This document shows, piece after piece, positions 47,236 to 56,246 of a stretch of 64,000 nucleotides of DNA. The stretch's first letter is position 1, and each line of letters starts with the position of its first letter. The stretch comes from a virus, in IMG/VR virus record IMGVR_UViG_3300044680_000280, positions 62,001-126,000 of that record; one strand, given 5' to 3'. The position numbers were made by a program, and so were the translations under genes. The notes beneath the pieces are model-generated. The model searched no databases. It was given only the letters and a program-made list of their open reading frames with translations, and was not told the DNA's origin.

Positions 47236-50200
47236 TCACGTGAACTTGTGTTTACGTTGCCACTCAAGGACAACATTCATGGCAGCCGCCCGCATCATAT
47301 TGCCAAGCTCTTGTCCTCCAGGCCCATTGACACTGATGGGAATCGTCAAACTCAGAGGTCCGCCACCTTGTTGTCCCTTGGGTATGATCTTTTCCCCTGG
47401 ACGAGCCGCGACGAATACCTGGTCAGGAGACTTAGGTTCAGGAACCGTACCACCCGACGCCATGCCCGGCAATTTAGTCGTCGGCTGATCCTTCGTCGGC
47501 ATAGCAATGGTGCCCGTCGCCGTGGCGCCTGAGAGTACGCCCTGACCGAACGTTGTGGCGTCGAAGTTGCCCGCCTGGAGGCCCTTGGCGACGTCGGCCG
47601 GGTCCATCTTGGAGTAGAGAAAGTACTCGAGAAGGGCTTCACGGTTTGCGTCGAGAACGGCATCATGCCCGTTCTTCCAAAACTGATTTCGAAGGAAGGA
47701 GCGATTGATTTTGATACCGTTCTGAGACAACGTATCCGACAACCCATCGAGAGAGCCGAGTATGGCTTCCCCCTGATCCTGGGTCATCGTGTCGGGCGCC
47801 TTCGCCTTCGCTACGGCGGCCGCATGGGCTGGACTGACCGCGGGAGCTCCAGCCATGGCGGTCGGTGCCGGTGGAGGCGGGAGAGACATACCGATTTGAG
47901 ACAAGGTGTCTGCAAAGTTATCGACAGACTTGACGACGCCCTTCGTGGGAGGGGGAACCGCAGGCGGCGGTGCGGGCGGAACGGGAGCCGTTGCAGAAGG
48001 GGCAACAGGATCAGGAGGAGCCGTGGGGCCTCCCGCATCGATGGATGCTTGTTCTTGGCCCGTCGGTTTGGCATCATCCGTGGCAATGGATGTACCCGCT
48101 GCAATGACCTTCATGAGATCGGGAGTGGTTAGAAACATCCGAATCTTGTCGAGAATCTTGGCTTCCTCGTCCGAGGTCAAACCAGCCTTTTTCAGAGAAT
48201 CGGCGAATCCGTTACCTTTGAGCAGATTCCGCTCGACGGATTGACCCTTCTTTTCGTCGAGGCCTGTGGCTCCCACGGCTTTCGAAAATGCGGACGTGAG
48301 TTCGCTCTTCGACACGTTGTCGGATATAGACTTTGCAAAGTCGTCCCTTTGCTTGTCCGTACCCTGATACATAGCTTTTTCCTGACCCTTGTTTCGGGCA
48401 AGTTCAAAGAGCCCCTTCCGAACGTCATCAAGGCTCTTAGCCTTGTCCACAACCTCTTGAATGGCACTGTTACCAGTCTTCGTTGCCTTGAGTTGGAGTT
48501 TGGTCAGCTCTCTAGTCGGATCCTTGATGATCCACGATGCAATATCGGCAACGGCATCGTAGATGTCGGACATGACATCCCAAAGTTTGTTCATGAGCCA
48601 GTCAATGAGAACTTGAAGTTTGTCAGAAGCAGAACTGGTAAACTGCGCCGTTTGCTTGGCGTAATCCATCTCGGTCTTGGCACCTTGGAGAGCTTCCTTA
48701 TCCCCTTCGTCCAAGGTATCCATAATCTGATCAAAGCCAGCCTGATCGATTGCTTTCTGATCGTCAGCGTCGTTACCAGTCAGCTTGATGCCAGCCTTTG
48801 TCAACTTCGCTTGAGTCTTGTCTTCCCTAAGGGTCTTTTTGAGAACGTCCCGTTGATCCTTCATGGCGACTTCGAACTTAGCCATCTGATTCAACTGATC
48901 GATTGAGATGCCCAGGTTTTCAGCCATGAACTGTTCCCCGAGGGTATTGATACCGTCGAGAAGGCTCTTGCCGCCGTTGAACCCCTTGAGAGCATCCGTG
49001 AGAACTTGAAGTTGTCCCGCTGGTCCGGATTCACCAGCAGCAAACGCAGTTCCGACAGCACCCTTACCGGCACGCATCTTGCGCTTCACCCCAATTTCCA
49101 ACTGGGCTTCCCGAATCTCCCCCCGCATGTTTTCAGGGAGATCCTCAAGCGCTTTGGTGAAGTCCTCCCCACCTTTTTCGATGGCTTCTCGATACTGATC
49201 GGCAGAGCCCTTTCCCATGCTCGCCATCTTCTCGGCAAGATTGTCCGTACCCCGCTTGATGTCTCGGTCCACGACGCCACCGGTCTTACCGGCGCCCGCG
49301 AGCATGGCCACCTTAATCCTCTCCACACGACCCATGTTCTTCACAGCGCCCATGGAAGCACTGAGGAACTTTTGGGCATTCCTAGGGCTCATCACCTTCC
49401 CTAGAACCGTGAGTAGGTGAGCAGCGTCCTCGATACGAGTGTTGTAGAGGTTGAGATCAGCGGACACTCCTCGAATGATGGCAAAAAACTTGTTTGAAGC
49501 GATCCCCGATTCAGAGGCGCCTTTCGTCATCATGTGGAAAGTCTTCGTAACCGAGTCCAGACTTTGACCCATCTCGGTCATCATCTCTCCCTGAAAACTA
49601 GAAATCTCCTGTAGGGAAACGCCAAACTCTCGAGAGTACGCCACGGCTACGTGAACCGCATCTCCGAAAATGGCTGCTTCTCCAGCCGCGTCTTTAGCGG
49701 CGTCCCCGGTCTTCTTGTATTGCTTTGCCAATTCCCCGAGCTGGACGCCCTCTGCCGACATAGCGTTTAGAACCGCAATGTGATCCTCTTTACTGATGCC
49801 CCATTTGATGTTGTCCATAGAGGCTGCATCGTCCCGGATCTTACGGAGCATATCGTCCATGTCCGCAAGAGCGGCCCCGCTCTTCTGATTGTTGCGGTAG
49901 AAGGCGTTCGAAGAACCCGAGACCTCCAAGATTTTCTTGTTCATCTCCTTAGCGGCGGCCTCAGCATCCACCATCAATTTGACAATTCCAGCAAAGATTC
50001 CACTGGCCACGGACAACAAAGGTCCCATAGCTCCTAGCATCTTCAAAATGCCCCCGAGCCCCTTTGAGAGTCCCGCTAGACCGGTATTTCCAAGAGCCAG
50101 GGCTCCCTCCGCTAGACCTCCAACCTTGTTACCGGAAGCAAACTTTTCCCCACTCCTACCGTATCTTTTCTTAGCTTTGTCCCAGAATCCTTTGCCCGCT

Positions 50201-50763
50201 TTCTCGGCCCACTTACCCGTAACTTTGCCGGAAGACATCATCGCGGCAATGGCTTGAGCTGCGCTTTTGGCACTGCTCTTAAAGTCCTTACTGAATAGTT
50301 CTGTCCCGGCTTCAAAGAGATTTCGACCAGCCGTCGCTCCGTGCTTTCCAAGTTTGACAACGTCCCTGTGGGCTTCCATCCCACGACCGTGCTTGACCTT
50401 GAATTCTCGAAGTGCTTGCTTCTTCAACTCCTTGGTCTTGTCGATACGATCTTGAAGGACCTTCTTTTCATCCTCGCTCGCCTCGAGCATCCTCTTGGAA
50501 TCACGAGCAATGTGCGCATTGTAAGCTGATAGAACCTTACCGTATTCCTTATAGGCTTTCTTGGCATCCCCAATGCCAAACGTCATCTTATTAATACCGG
50601 CCAGGGCGAACTTCTGGACATTCTGTCCAAGAGCGCGCATGCCCTTCGAAACGGCGCTGGCGGCTCGAGCACCGCTGTCTCGAAACTTCTTGAGAGCTTG
50701 CTGGGCTTGGTCTACATTTAGGTTTAGACCTACCTCAAAGATATCCTTGTCCTTAGTGGGCAT
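47236..50763 (-). CDS. Tail tape measure protein (1175 aa)
   Basis: I choose the ATG at 50763 because AGGAGG lies five bases before it; the ATG overlaps the upstream TGA (TGATG). The protein is mostly helical, with an N-terminal tape-measure pattern (VGLNLNVDQAQQALKKFRDS, then GARAASAVSKGMRALGQNVQ). A hydrophobic central block follows (LGGILKMLGAMGPLLSVASG, then IFAGIVKLM), typical of the membrane-active region, and SREFGVSLQEISSFQGEMMT, as in tape measures with an internal helical repeat. The C-terminal third contains proline-rich (PPDPVAPSATAPVPPAPPPA) and basic segments. If the usual 0.15 nm per residue holds, the tail would be near 175 nm. It is preceded by two chaperone-like genes, as expected. 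Confidence 0.85.
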   Translation of the reverse strand: MPTKDKDIFEVGLNLNVDQAQQALKKFRDSGARAASAVSKGMRALGQNVQKFALAGINKMTFGIGDAKKAYKEYGKVLSAYNAHIARDSKRMLEASEDEKKVLQDRIDKTKELKKQALREFKVKHGRGMEAHRDVVKLGKHGATAGRNLFEAGTELFSKDFKSSAKSAAQAIAAMMSSGKVTGKWAEKAGKGFWDKAKKRYGRSGEKFASGNKVGGLAEGALALGNTGLAGLSKGLGGILKMLGAMGPLLSVASGIFAGIVKLMVDAEAAAKEMNKKILEVSGSSNAFYRNNQKSGAALADMDDMLRKIRDDAASMDNIKWGISKEDHIAVLNAMSAEGVQLGELAKQYKKTGDAAKDAAGEAAIFGDAVHVAVAYSREFGVSLQEISSFQGEMMTEMGQSLDSVTKTFHMMTKGASESGIASNKFFAIIRGVSADLNLYNTRIEDAAHLLTVLGKVMSPRNAQKFLSASMGAVKNMGRVERIKVAMLAGAGKTGGVVDRDIKRGTDNLAEKMASMGKGSADQYREAIEKGGEDFTKALEDLPENMRGEIREAQLEIGVKRKMRAGKGAVGTAFAAGESGPAGQLQVLTDALKGFNGGKSLLDGINTLGEQFMAENLGISIDQLNQMAKFEVAMKDQRDVLKKTLREDKTQAKLTKAGIKLTGNDADDQKAIDQAGFDQIMDTLDEGDKEALQGAKTEMDYAKQTAQFTSSASDKLQVLIDWLMNKLWDVMSDIYDAVADIASWIIKDPTRELTKLQLKATKTGNSAIQEVVDKAKSLDDVRKGLFELARNKGQEKAMYQGTDKQRDDFAKSISDNVSKSELTSAFSKAVGATGLDEKKGQSVERNLLKGNGFADSLKKAGLTSDEEAKILDKIRMFLTTPDLMKVIAAGTSIATDDAKPTGQEQASIDAGGPTAPPDPVAPSATAPVPPAPPPAVPPPTKGVVKSVDNFADTLSQIGMSLPPPPAPTAMAGAPAVSPAHAAAVAKAKAPDTMTQDQGEAILGSLDGLSDTLSQNGIKINRSFLRNQFWKNGHDAVLDANREALLEYFLYSKMDPADVAKGLQAGNFDATTFGQGVLSGATATGTIAMPTKDQPTTKLPGMASGGTVPEPKSPDQVFVAARPGEKIIPKGQQGGGPLSLTIPISVNGPGGQELGNMMRAAAMNVVLEWQRKHKFT

Positions 50764-52028
50764 CACGGCCTCCTAACGCTGAAAGGAGGGCTCTGGGGCG
50801 TCCTAGCGGGCGTGATAGGCCTAGCCGTCGACGGGTCCTGGTCGGTCGTTCCCACCCGGGTCTCAATCTCCTCAAAGTCAGATCTCACCGCTCTCGATTG
50901 GGGAGGTAGTTTCTTAGCTTGAGCTTCTGCCACTTGGACTTGAAATTGACGGCGGCGAATCATTGCATCCCGTACCTCGGCCGGAGTCAAGCCCGACATA
51001 TCTGTGCCGCCAATAAGTGACTTCCCGCCGAACTCGATCTCCCGCTGAGCGTGCAGTTCTTTTACCTGCTCTTCCTTGGCTTTTTGCGCGTCTTTCATGC
51101 GGTTTTCGTAAGTGTCAACGACGACGTCGTGCCAATCCTTCTCTCCCCGAAGGTCACTCTGCAATTGCTGAGCTAGGTCTTCCACGGTTTGAGCGGTTAC
51201 CCAAACGGCACCAGCCTTGTGAAGAGCTTTATCATGCAAGGGCTCCCCGAGGAGAACGTGACGCAGAACGGCATCCTTTCTGGATAGCTGCTCAGTTCTC
51301 TCCTGCCGCCTGCGCTCCGAGTCCTTTGTGTAAACTTTCTGAATTTCCTTACCAGCACTGCAAGAACCGATGAACTTGGCATGCTCCCACTGCTGCTCAA
51401 GGATATCACGCAAGTCATCAATTCGATTAATCGCTCTCCAAGTGAGCTGACCCCAGTTCATTCCAAGTTGGTCAGTTCCGGCAATTCCAGTGATAGAGGG
51501 GGACGTCATATCCGTATTCAGAACCTGCAACCATCGATACCTGGAGTATTTTTCAAGGGCATAACACTCCACCAGAGTGATCGCCTTTCGCGCCCGACGA
51601 TTAAGCTCACTCAAATAGCGAACAATCTTCATTTTGACGGACAAAATGATTTCCCCGTACTCTTTCGTGAGGCGAGGGATCCACTGATTACGTTCAGGAA
51701 GAATGTTGATTCCACCAACCATAAAGGTGCTGTAAGCGATAAACTGGGACCAAAACCTCTTAGTCGGAGATCCCTTTTCGTCATACCCACCAGTCAAACG
51801 AATGAGCTCGTGCTCGTGGTGATTCAAGGTTTTGAAAACGAATTCGACGTCATTCACCTCACAGGACTGCGTGAGGAATCCGTGAAAAAGCAAGTCTTCG
51901 ACGTCCCGGTAAACCTCGGGGTTGACCTCTGGCTCTTTGGGAGCCTCCACAACGATCTTCTCACCTGCCTCCATTCTCTGGAGTTCGGCTTGCTGCTCGT
52001 CATAGGACGTGGGTAGCTTGTTTTTCAT
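50763..52028 (-). CDS. Probable tail assembly chaperone, second gene (421 aa)
   Basis: This is the gene directly before the tape measure, a slot filled by tail assembly chaperones in most long-tailed phages. The first 170 residues contain NDVEFVFKTLNHHEHELIRL, then FWSQFIAYSTFMVGGINIL. These pair with DCEVVLRNLRPDEYESIVDE and KWQLAHLCRAIVELNGVDL in the preceding 378-aa gene, suggesting that the two are distant paralogues. The C-terminal half is a long charged helix region (VVDTYENRMKDAQKAKEEQV) and a proline-rich tail. The reading frames are separate, with a stop and restart two bases apart, so no programmed frameshift links them. Function is inferred from position and pattern; there is no decisive motif. 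Confidence 0.6.
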   Translation of the reverse strand: MKNKLPTSYDEQQAELQRMEAGEKIVVEAPKEPEVNPEVYRDVEDLLFHGFLTQSCEVNDVEFVFKTLNHHEHELIRLTGGYDEKGSPTKRFWSQFIAYSTFMVGGINILPERNQWIPRLTKEYGEIILSVKMKIVRYLSELNRRARKAITLVECYALEKYSRYRWLQVLNTDMTSPSITGIAGTDQLGMNWGQLTWRAINRIDDLRDILEQQWEHAKFIGSCSAGKEIQKVYTKDSERRRQERTEQLSRKDAVLRHVLLGEPLHDKALHKAGAVWVTAQTVEDLAQQLQSDLRGEKDWHDVVVDTYENRMKDAQKAKEEQVKELHAQREIEFGGKSLIGGTDMSGLTPAEVRDAMIRRRQFQVQVAEAQAKKLPPQSRAVRSDFEEIETRVGTTDQDPSTARPITPARTPQSPPFSVRRP

Positions 52029-52029
52029 C

Positions 52030-53166
52030 TCACCTCGGAGTAGGTCGGAACTTCGGATTCATTACACCTTGAGGTTTTTGCTCGAGTATTGAAGCCACGG
52101 CCCCGATATCCGTGTGACGAGTTCCCTGCTTGGTGAGTACCGGCTTAGCGGTCGGCACGTTCGGTTGAATCAAACTCTGCGGCACGTTGGGCGGGAGGGT
52201 CATCCCAGGCGGAAGAACCGCTTGTGGGGCGGGAGCTCGCATCTGATCGAGGTCCTCATCCATCACCCCTGGCTCTTGTCCCATGAGGGCCGCAATTTCC
52301 GCCGCACGCTTACTCACCGGAGTAGATTGTTCTTGAACCGGGGTGGGTGGTGGCGTAATGATCGGCGTCGATGGTGGGGTTCTAACAATCTCTGGCACGT
52401 TGACGACCTGCTGATTCAACGGAACCCTCTGGCGCATCAACTTAGCCGCCTCTCGAGCCGCCTCAGCACTAACGGTATTAGATGCCTGAACTGGCGGAGC
52501 AGTAGCCGGAGGTGGAGAGGCTGAAACCTCTTCTTGCTGAGGCTGAGGTTCTGCGATCGACTGATCCAGATCCTCTAGAGCCTTTTCATCTTGAGGTCTG
52601 GTAAATAGCGTGTACCCGTTCTCCTCCAGAATCATTTTCAGAATCTGAGGAGGTACTTCTTCCTCTATCTCCTTCATTTCACCAAGGAGACGTCGATACT
52701 TGTCCTCCGCAGTCTCTTCCGCAAGGACAAACGTGACCTTATCCTTCGCTTTGTTCTCCGCTTTGTGGACTACATCGCTGAACTTTCGGTACGCAACGAA
52801 GACGGCTTCTTTGCTCCAGGTCGAAAGGATATTTTTGAGAAGCCAATCGTGGAGCTCACGCTTGATCAGACGAAGGCGCGTCTTGTCCTTCGGATCGGGC
52901 TCCTCCACCTCGACGTAACTAACATCTCTTAGGTCGACGCCATTCAGCTCAACAATAGCTCGACACAAGTGGGCGAGTTGCCACTTGTTGAGGTACTTAA
53001 TGTCCTCAAAAGACTCCGTCTCATCGACGATGGACTCGTATTCGTCCGGTCGCAGATTCCTTAGAACGACTTCACAGTCGTCCAAAATGAATCCCTCTTC
53101 GACTTTACCTACGCCTTTGGCCTTGTCCAAAGACGACAGAAGTTGCTTTTGCGATATCGATCCCAT
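52030..53166 (-). CDS. Probable tail assembly chaperone, first gene (378 aa)
   Basis: A strong AAGGAG lies before the ATG at 53166. Residues 20-110 hold the region resembling the next gene (DDCEVVLRNLRPDEYESIVD; KWQLAHLCRAIVELNGVDLR). A helical stretch follows (HDWLLKNILSTWSKEAVFVA; EETAEDKYRRLLGEMKEIEE). The last 180 residues are proline-, glutamine- and alanine-rich linker (PPPATAPPVQAS; IVRTPPSTPIITPPPTPVQE). It lies between the tail tube and tape measure, where first chaperone genes sit. It is longer than most such proteins. Assignment is by position and by similarity to the following gene. Confidence 0.55.
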   Translation of the reverse strand: MGSISQKQLLSSLDKAKGVGKVEEGFILDDCEVVLRNLRPDEYESIVDETESFEDIKYLNKWQLAHLCRAIVELNGVDLRDVSYVEVEEPDPKDKTRLRLIKRELHDWLLKNILSTWSKEAVFVAYRKFSDVVHKAENKAKDKVTFVLAEETAEDKYRRLLGEMKEIEEEVPPQILKMILEENGYTLFTRPQDEKALEDLDQSIAEPQPQQEEVSASPPPATAPPVQASNTVSAEAAREAAKLMRQRVPLNQQVVNVPEIVRTPPSTPIITPPPTPVQEQSTPVSKRAAEIAALMGQEPGVMDEDLDQMRAPAPQAVLPPGMTLPPNVPQSLIQPNVPTAKPVLTKQGTRHTDIGAVASILEQKPQGVMNPKFRPTPR

Positions 53167-53335
53167 CCTTCGCTCCTTTTTAATGAGGACGCGTGAGGAT
53201 TGACGACGGGATACTTCGAAGGACGGAATCTAAATTTGGGTCCGTGTCTTACTGACGGAAAGCGGAACCGTGTACATTTGGTCTGATCTGATTCAATCCG
53301 TATCTACAAATCGCGTCGCCGCCTCAATGCGTCGA
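53167..53335 (-). other. Intergenic gap between tail tube and chaperone genes (169 bp)
   Basis: This is the largest gene-free stretch in the window. I see the ribosome binding site of the downstream gene at its lower end (AAGGAG before 53166). I see no convincing terminator stem, T-run or promoter boxes. Strong tube expression relative to later genes would make a partial terminator or processing site plausible here, but the sequence does not show one clearly. Confidence 0.5.
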
Positions 53336-54085
53336 TTAGGCTCCCGGCGGAACCGTAGTAGCCGCCGCACTATTGCTCGCAAACCGCAGAGAAAACCCTG
53401 CGCCAGCCTGACCGTTGTCAGAAATGGGGGCGAGACCCGTGTCGATGAATTCACCGTACTGCGATACACCGTCGATGATGTCGGAAACCGTAACGCTCGC
53501 ATTTTCAGCGACCATCGCAGCATCTGAGGTGAACGACGCCGAGTAAGAGTTGAACCAGCAACCCTCGAAGTACGTGAAAAGCGCCTCAACCGCCAGAATG
53601 GGGGTCGCTGCTGGATTGAAGATGAACTGTTGACTCGGTTGCGTGCCGTAAGGCAGTGTCGCGGGCTGAGCATTTGGACCGGCGCCGACGTCTTGCTGGG
53701 TGCTGATCTCCGAAAAAACTAGCTCCTGCTTGATGTCGAAGGGCCAGCGGTGGTGCTTCAGGCTTCGAGCGATACCGTCGATCCCCGCCTTGTAGCCAAC
53801 CGTCTGAAAAACGTTCGCCGTATTCAGGAGAGTACGATTGAGGGTCATCGTCATCGGCTCGGTGATGGACGGCACGAGCTCGGCGATCTGATCACCAAAA
53901 CCTACGCCACGAGCCGCGTCGATCGTACGAGACTCGTCGGTCGAGAACTCGGAGATAACACCAACCTGAACGAATCCCTTGGCCCCTACGGCGTAGCCGT
54001 AAACCTTGTTCTTCTGGGAGATTGCGGACCGAACGTTCGGCGCCGTACCCATACGGTAAATGTAGTTTGTCGTGGTAACAGGCAT
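53336..54085 (-). CDS. Tail tube protein, gp19-like (249 aa)
   Basis: A GGGAG seven bases before the ATG at 54085 supports the start. The protein has the pattern of a contractile-tail tube subunit: an N-terminal arm (MPVTTTNYIYRMGTAPNVRS), then YGYAVGAKGFVQVGVISEFS and a mid-region helix, and a C-terminal WFNSYSASFTSDAAMVAENA followed by SVTVSDIIDGV. This last part resembles the closing G-x-x-x-x-x-I-x-x-x-D-x-x-V-x-E-x-x-x-x-x-Y step of gp19-like tubes. It is followed by chaperone and tape-measure genes, as usual. It is unusual in being separated from the sheath by seven genes and about 7.6 kb. Confidence 0.75.
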   Translation of the reverse strand: MPVTTTNYIYRMGTAPNVRSAISQKNKVYGYAVGAKGFVQVGVISEFSTDESRTIDAARGVGFGDQIAELVPSITEPMTMTLNRTLLNTANVFQTVGYKAGIDGIARSLKHHRWPFDIKQELVFSEISTQQDVGAGPNAQPATLPYGTQPSQQFIFNPAATPILAVEALFTYFEGCWFNSYSASFTSDAAMVAENASVTVSDIIDGVSQYGEFIDTGLAPISDNGQAGAGFSLRFASNSAAATTVPPGA

Positions 54086-54096
54086 GGCTTACTCCC

Positions 54097-54110
54097 GGTC
54101 TCCTCAGACC
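54097..54110 (-). other. Small hairpin before the tail tube gene
   Basis: Arms 54106-54110 and 54097-54101 (GGTCT / AGACC in the transcript) form a 5-bp stem with a 4-base loop that overlaps the stop codon of the 326-aa gene and ends just before the tube's GGGAG. The stem is short and may be chance, but it leaves the ribosome binding site exposed. Confidence 0.3.
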
Positions 54111-55084
54111 TTCGCAGAAGCGAAGAGATTGTGAATCTGCTTGGCACTATCATCGAGTGCAGTCAGGTCCTTACGAACCCAGGATTGTGCGAGATCGACA
54201 CTGTTGAGAATCTCGCTCGTTCGCGACGCAATTGCGTAAAGGTCGCCCTGAGCCTTTGCCGCGTTGAACTTGCGTCCCGCCGTGACAAGAGCCTCGACCT
54301 TGGTGTTGGTCGACTCGACCGTATCGAGAATCCCCTGAGCAAGCTCGGTGTTCGCTTTGAGAATTTCGTATGACGGAGACTGCGTCGACGCCGACTTCGT
54401 TCCAGGAGCGTATACCGGAGTCGTCGAAGGCTCGGGAGCCATGACGGGGGTTGTCGACGGCTTGGGGGCGAAAACGGGCGTCGTAGAAACGTCCGCAACT
54501 TCAACCTTCGTACCGAGAGCACTCGCGTGAGTCGCGCTCGAGGGAAGGCTCTGATTGCCCTCCACCGTATCGACCTTGGGGGCGCTATCGATGTACCAAG
54601 CGTCGTTCTTGCTCTGATCGCCAGGGTTGTAAAAGTGCAGTCCAGCCGCCAAGGATCGCAGCCCCTCGTGCAGCTTGGGAGCGATGAGACCCTCGTCTTT
54701 GGCATACTTGTCGAGACGAGTAACCGTCTGCTCGAGTTGACCCAAACGCTCCAAAAGTGTTTTCTGAGACATGGTGATTGACCCTTCCGCCTTCGCAGAG
54801 ATTCGATTTCCCTCGTCAATAAGAGGACTAACAAGTAAAGGCTTAGCGGCCCACCGTGTTCTGGTAGGAGCCATAAGCTCTTCCATAATGTCGATGTCAG
54901 CCGTAATAACGCAGGATCCAAACGCGTTAAAAGCGTCCAAAGCACCACGAACCTCCCTTTTGGGGGCTACTTTGGTGACAAACTTGAGTACCGAGATGGT
55001 ACCCAGGATCTTGCGATGTCCATTGGGAAATCGGACATAATCACGGAGACCGTCTGTCTCCAACGTGACAAGGATTTTCCGCAT
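54104..55084 (-). CDS. Protein of unknown function with proline-rich repeat (326 aa)
   Basis: The N-terminal 110 residues form a compact domain (MRKILVTLETDGLRDYVRFP; ALDAFNAFGSCVITADIDIM). A helical stretch (LLERLGQLEQTVTRLDKYAK) and a linker with three near-repeats of S-T-T-P-V-x-A-P-x follow (STTPVFAPKPSTTPVMAPEP). The C-terminal 90 residues are helical (ASRTSEILNSVDLAQSWVRK). No family is recognised. The start codon is directly below a strong 8-bp hairpin that contains the only Shine-Dalgarno-like bases. It is the gene immediately upstream of the tail tube, so it could be a tail or neck component or a chaperone, but I have no sequence support for either. Confidence 0.6.
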   Translation of the reverse strand: MRKILVTLETDGLRDYVRFPNGHRKILGTISVLKFVTKVAPKREVRGALDAFNAFGSCVITADIDIMEELMAPTRTRWAAKPLLVSPLIDEGNRISAKAEGSITMSQKTLLERLGQLEQTVTRLDKYAKDEGLIAPKLHEGLRSLAAGLHFYNPGDQSKNDAWYIDSAPKVDTVEGNQSLPSSATHASALGTKVEVADVSTTPVFAPKPSTTPVMAPEPSTTPVYAPGTKSASTQSPSYEILKANTELAQGILDTVESTNTKVEALVTAGRKFNAAKAQGDLYAIASRTSEILNSVDLAQSWVRKDLTALDDSAKQIHNLFASAKV

Positions 55085-55103
55085 GGTCTCTCTTGGAGAG
55101 ACC
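55085..55103 (-). promoter_or_regulatory. Hairpin masking the ribosome binding site of the 326-aa gene
   Basis: A perfect 8-bp inverted repeat (arms 55096-55103 and 55085-55092, GGTCTCTC and GAGAGACC in the transcript, 3-base loop) ends directly at the ATG (55084-55082). The AGAGAG that would serve as ribosome binding site is inside the 3' arm, so translation may depend on unfolding or on ribosomes arriving from the upstream gene. Confidence 0.5.
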
Positions 55104-55117
55104 TAACGAAAGGAAAC

Positions 55118-55318
55118 TCAGTCCTCTTCGTCGTACCAGTCGGCGTCCAGGTCGAACTTCATCTCCATGTCATCCGGAGGCGGGCACGGAATGGTCGGAA
55201 CCTTTGAGGTCGGGGGCTCCACCAGCTCAAATTCATCCGGGGACAGGTAGGGGACGCTCCGGGGACGGGGGCGCACTTCCGTATACTCAAAATCCTCGTA
55301 TGACATGGCGAGCGACAT
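55118..55318 (-). CDS. Small acidic protein of unknown function (66 aa)
   Basis: The ATG at 55318 follows the stop of the 302-aa gene by three bases, and GAGG lies nine bases upstream. The product (MSLAMSYEDFEYTEVRPRPR at its start) is proline-rich in the middle (VPTIPCPPPDDM) and very acidic at the end (DLDADWYDEED). An internal ATG at codon 5 could also serve. No domain is visible; it is probably a disordered adaptor or a DNA-mimic-like regulator, but this is speculative. Confidence 0.5.
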   Translation of the reverse strand: MSLAMSYEDFEYTEVRPRPRSVPYLSPDEFELVEPPTSKVPTIPCPPPDDMEMKFDLDADWYDEED

Positions 55319-55321
55319 AAC

Positions 55322-56230
55322 TCACACCCTCAAAAGAACTTCGAGAACGTCGTCTACAGAGAGAACGGTACCACCCCAGGGAGAGTATAGCCACAACTCT
55401 TCGGCAATCCACCGTTTCGGATTGCCCGCGGCAGTTTCCACCTCAGAGAGGATAGCCGCTGCTTTACTCAAGTCAAACCGCACGTACATGCTTTTGCGAG
55501 AGGCCGTCATGTGACGAAGACCCGTTTCTGGTTCATCGTCCTTCTCAGGCTCGTGTTCAGCGGTTGAGGTATACAAAAGACCTCTTAGGTAGCCTTGTTC
55601 ATACAGACGCGTCCACCCGGTGAACATTTGCCGAAATAGGGGTTTGGGGGTCGCAGCCACCACAAAGCCGTTAGACCCGACCGTCTTGATTTGAGGTTGG
55701 GGAATGTGAAACGGGGGTACCTTCGTCCCCCCGTGAGTGAAGTCGTGCACCCACTCAACGGCGACCGTCAGACGCTTCGCCCGCTCGTTCTCTCGAATGT
55801 ACTCCTTTGGTCGAACGAACTCGTCGAGGGCCAGAACGAGGTTGCGAACCTCTGGCTCAATGTGCGCTAGACCCTGGGCACCTAGTCGGTGAGCAAAGTC
55901 GACCTGAGAAACGATCTTCAAAAAAGATGGGTGTGTAAGTAGGTCCCGGTGCAGAAAAAGAGCAACCGCCACGACCACATCCACATTCAAAAACCGCGTC
56001 ATGAACTTCGTCGGCATCGGACGACCGAGCATGACGTCCTGATAAAAACTCCAAAGGGCTCCGGGGTCCGTTGCCGAAAATTCCGCGCCATGGTGCTCGT
56101 AGGCGTATAGGGTCGGGTCCGCCGCCTGCGCCCTCGTCAAACCTGTCTTGAAGCTGATGGCTCCAGGAAACAACCCCCTGTTATCGGGGTTCACGGAGAC
56201 TTCGAGCGGAATGTTGGACGTACCCATCAT
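55322..56230 (-). CDS. Protein of unknown function with HHG motif (302 aa)
   Basis: The reading frame is open further upstream, but that part is only the shadow of the 128-aa gene, so I start at the ATG pair at 56230/56227 (MMGTSNIPLEVSVNPDNRGL). No clear ribosome binding site is visible, and coupling to the gene above is likely. Features are LYAYEHHGAEFSATDPGALW near residue 45, MTRFLNVDVVVAVALFLHRD, SQVDFAHRLGAQGLAHIEPE and a C-terminal RWIAEELWLYSPWGGTVLSV. The H-H-G pair followed by D-V-V-V-A is slightly like DHH-type phosphoesterases, but the full motif set is missing. It lies in the cargo block next to the helicase and topoisomerase genes and may take part in nucleic-acid metabolism. 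Unknown. Confidence 0.6.
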   Translation of the reverse strand: MMGTSNIPLEVSVNPDNRGLFPGAISFKTGLTRAQAADPTLYAYEHHGAEFSATDPGALWSFYQDVMLGRPMPTKFMTRFLNVDVVVAVALFLHRDLLTHPSFLKIVSQVDFAHRLGAQGLAHIEPEVRNLVLALDEFVRPKEYIRENERAKRLTVAVEWVHDFTHGGTKVPPFHIPQPQIKTVGSNGFVVAATPKPLFRQMFTGWTRLYEQGYLRGLLYTSTAEHEPEKDDEPETGLRHMTASRKSMYVRFDLSKAAAILSEVETAAGNPKRWIAEELWLYSPWGGTVLSVDDVLEVLLRV

Positions 56231-56246
56231 TGAGAAGGTACACCGA

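Noticed and set aside
50763-53166. Programmed frameshift between the two chaperone-like genes
   Set aside because: The genes do not overlap; the first ends with its own stop and the second begins two bases later with a clear ATG.
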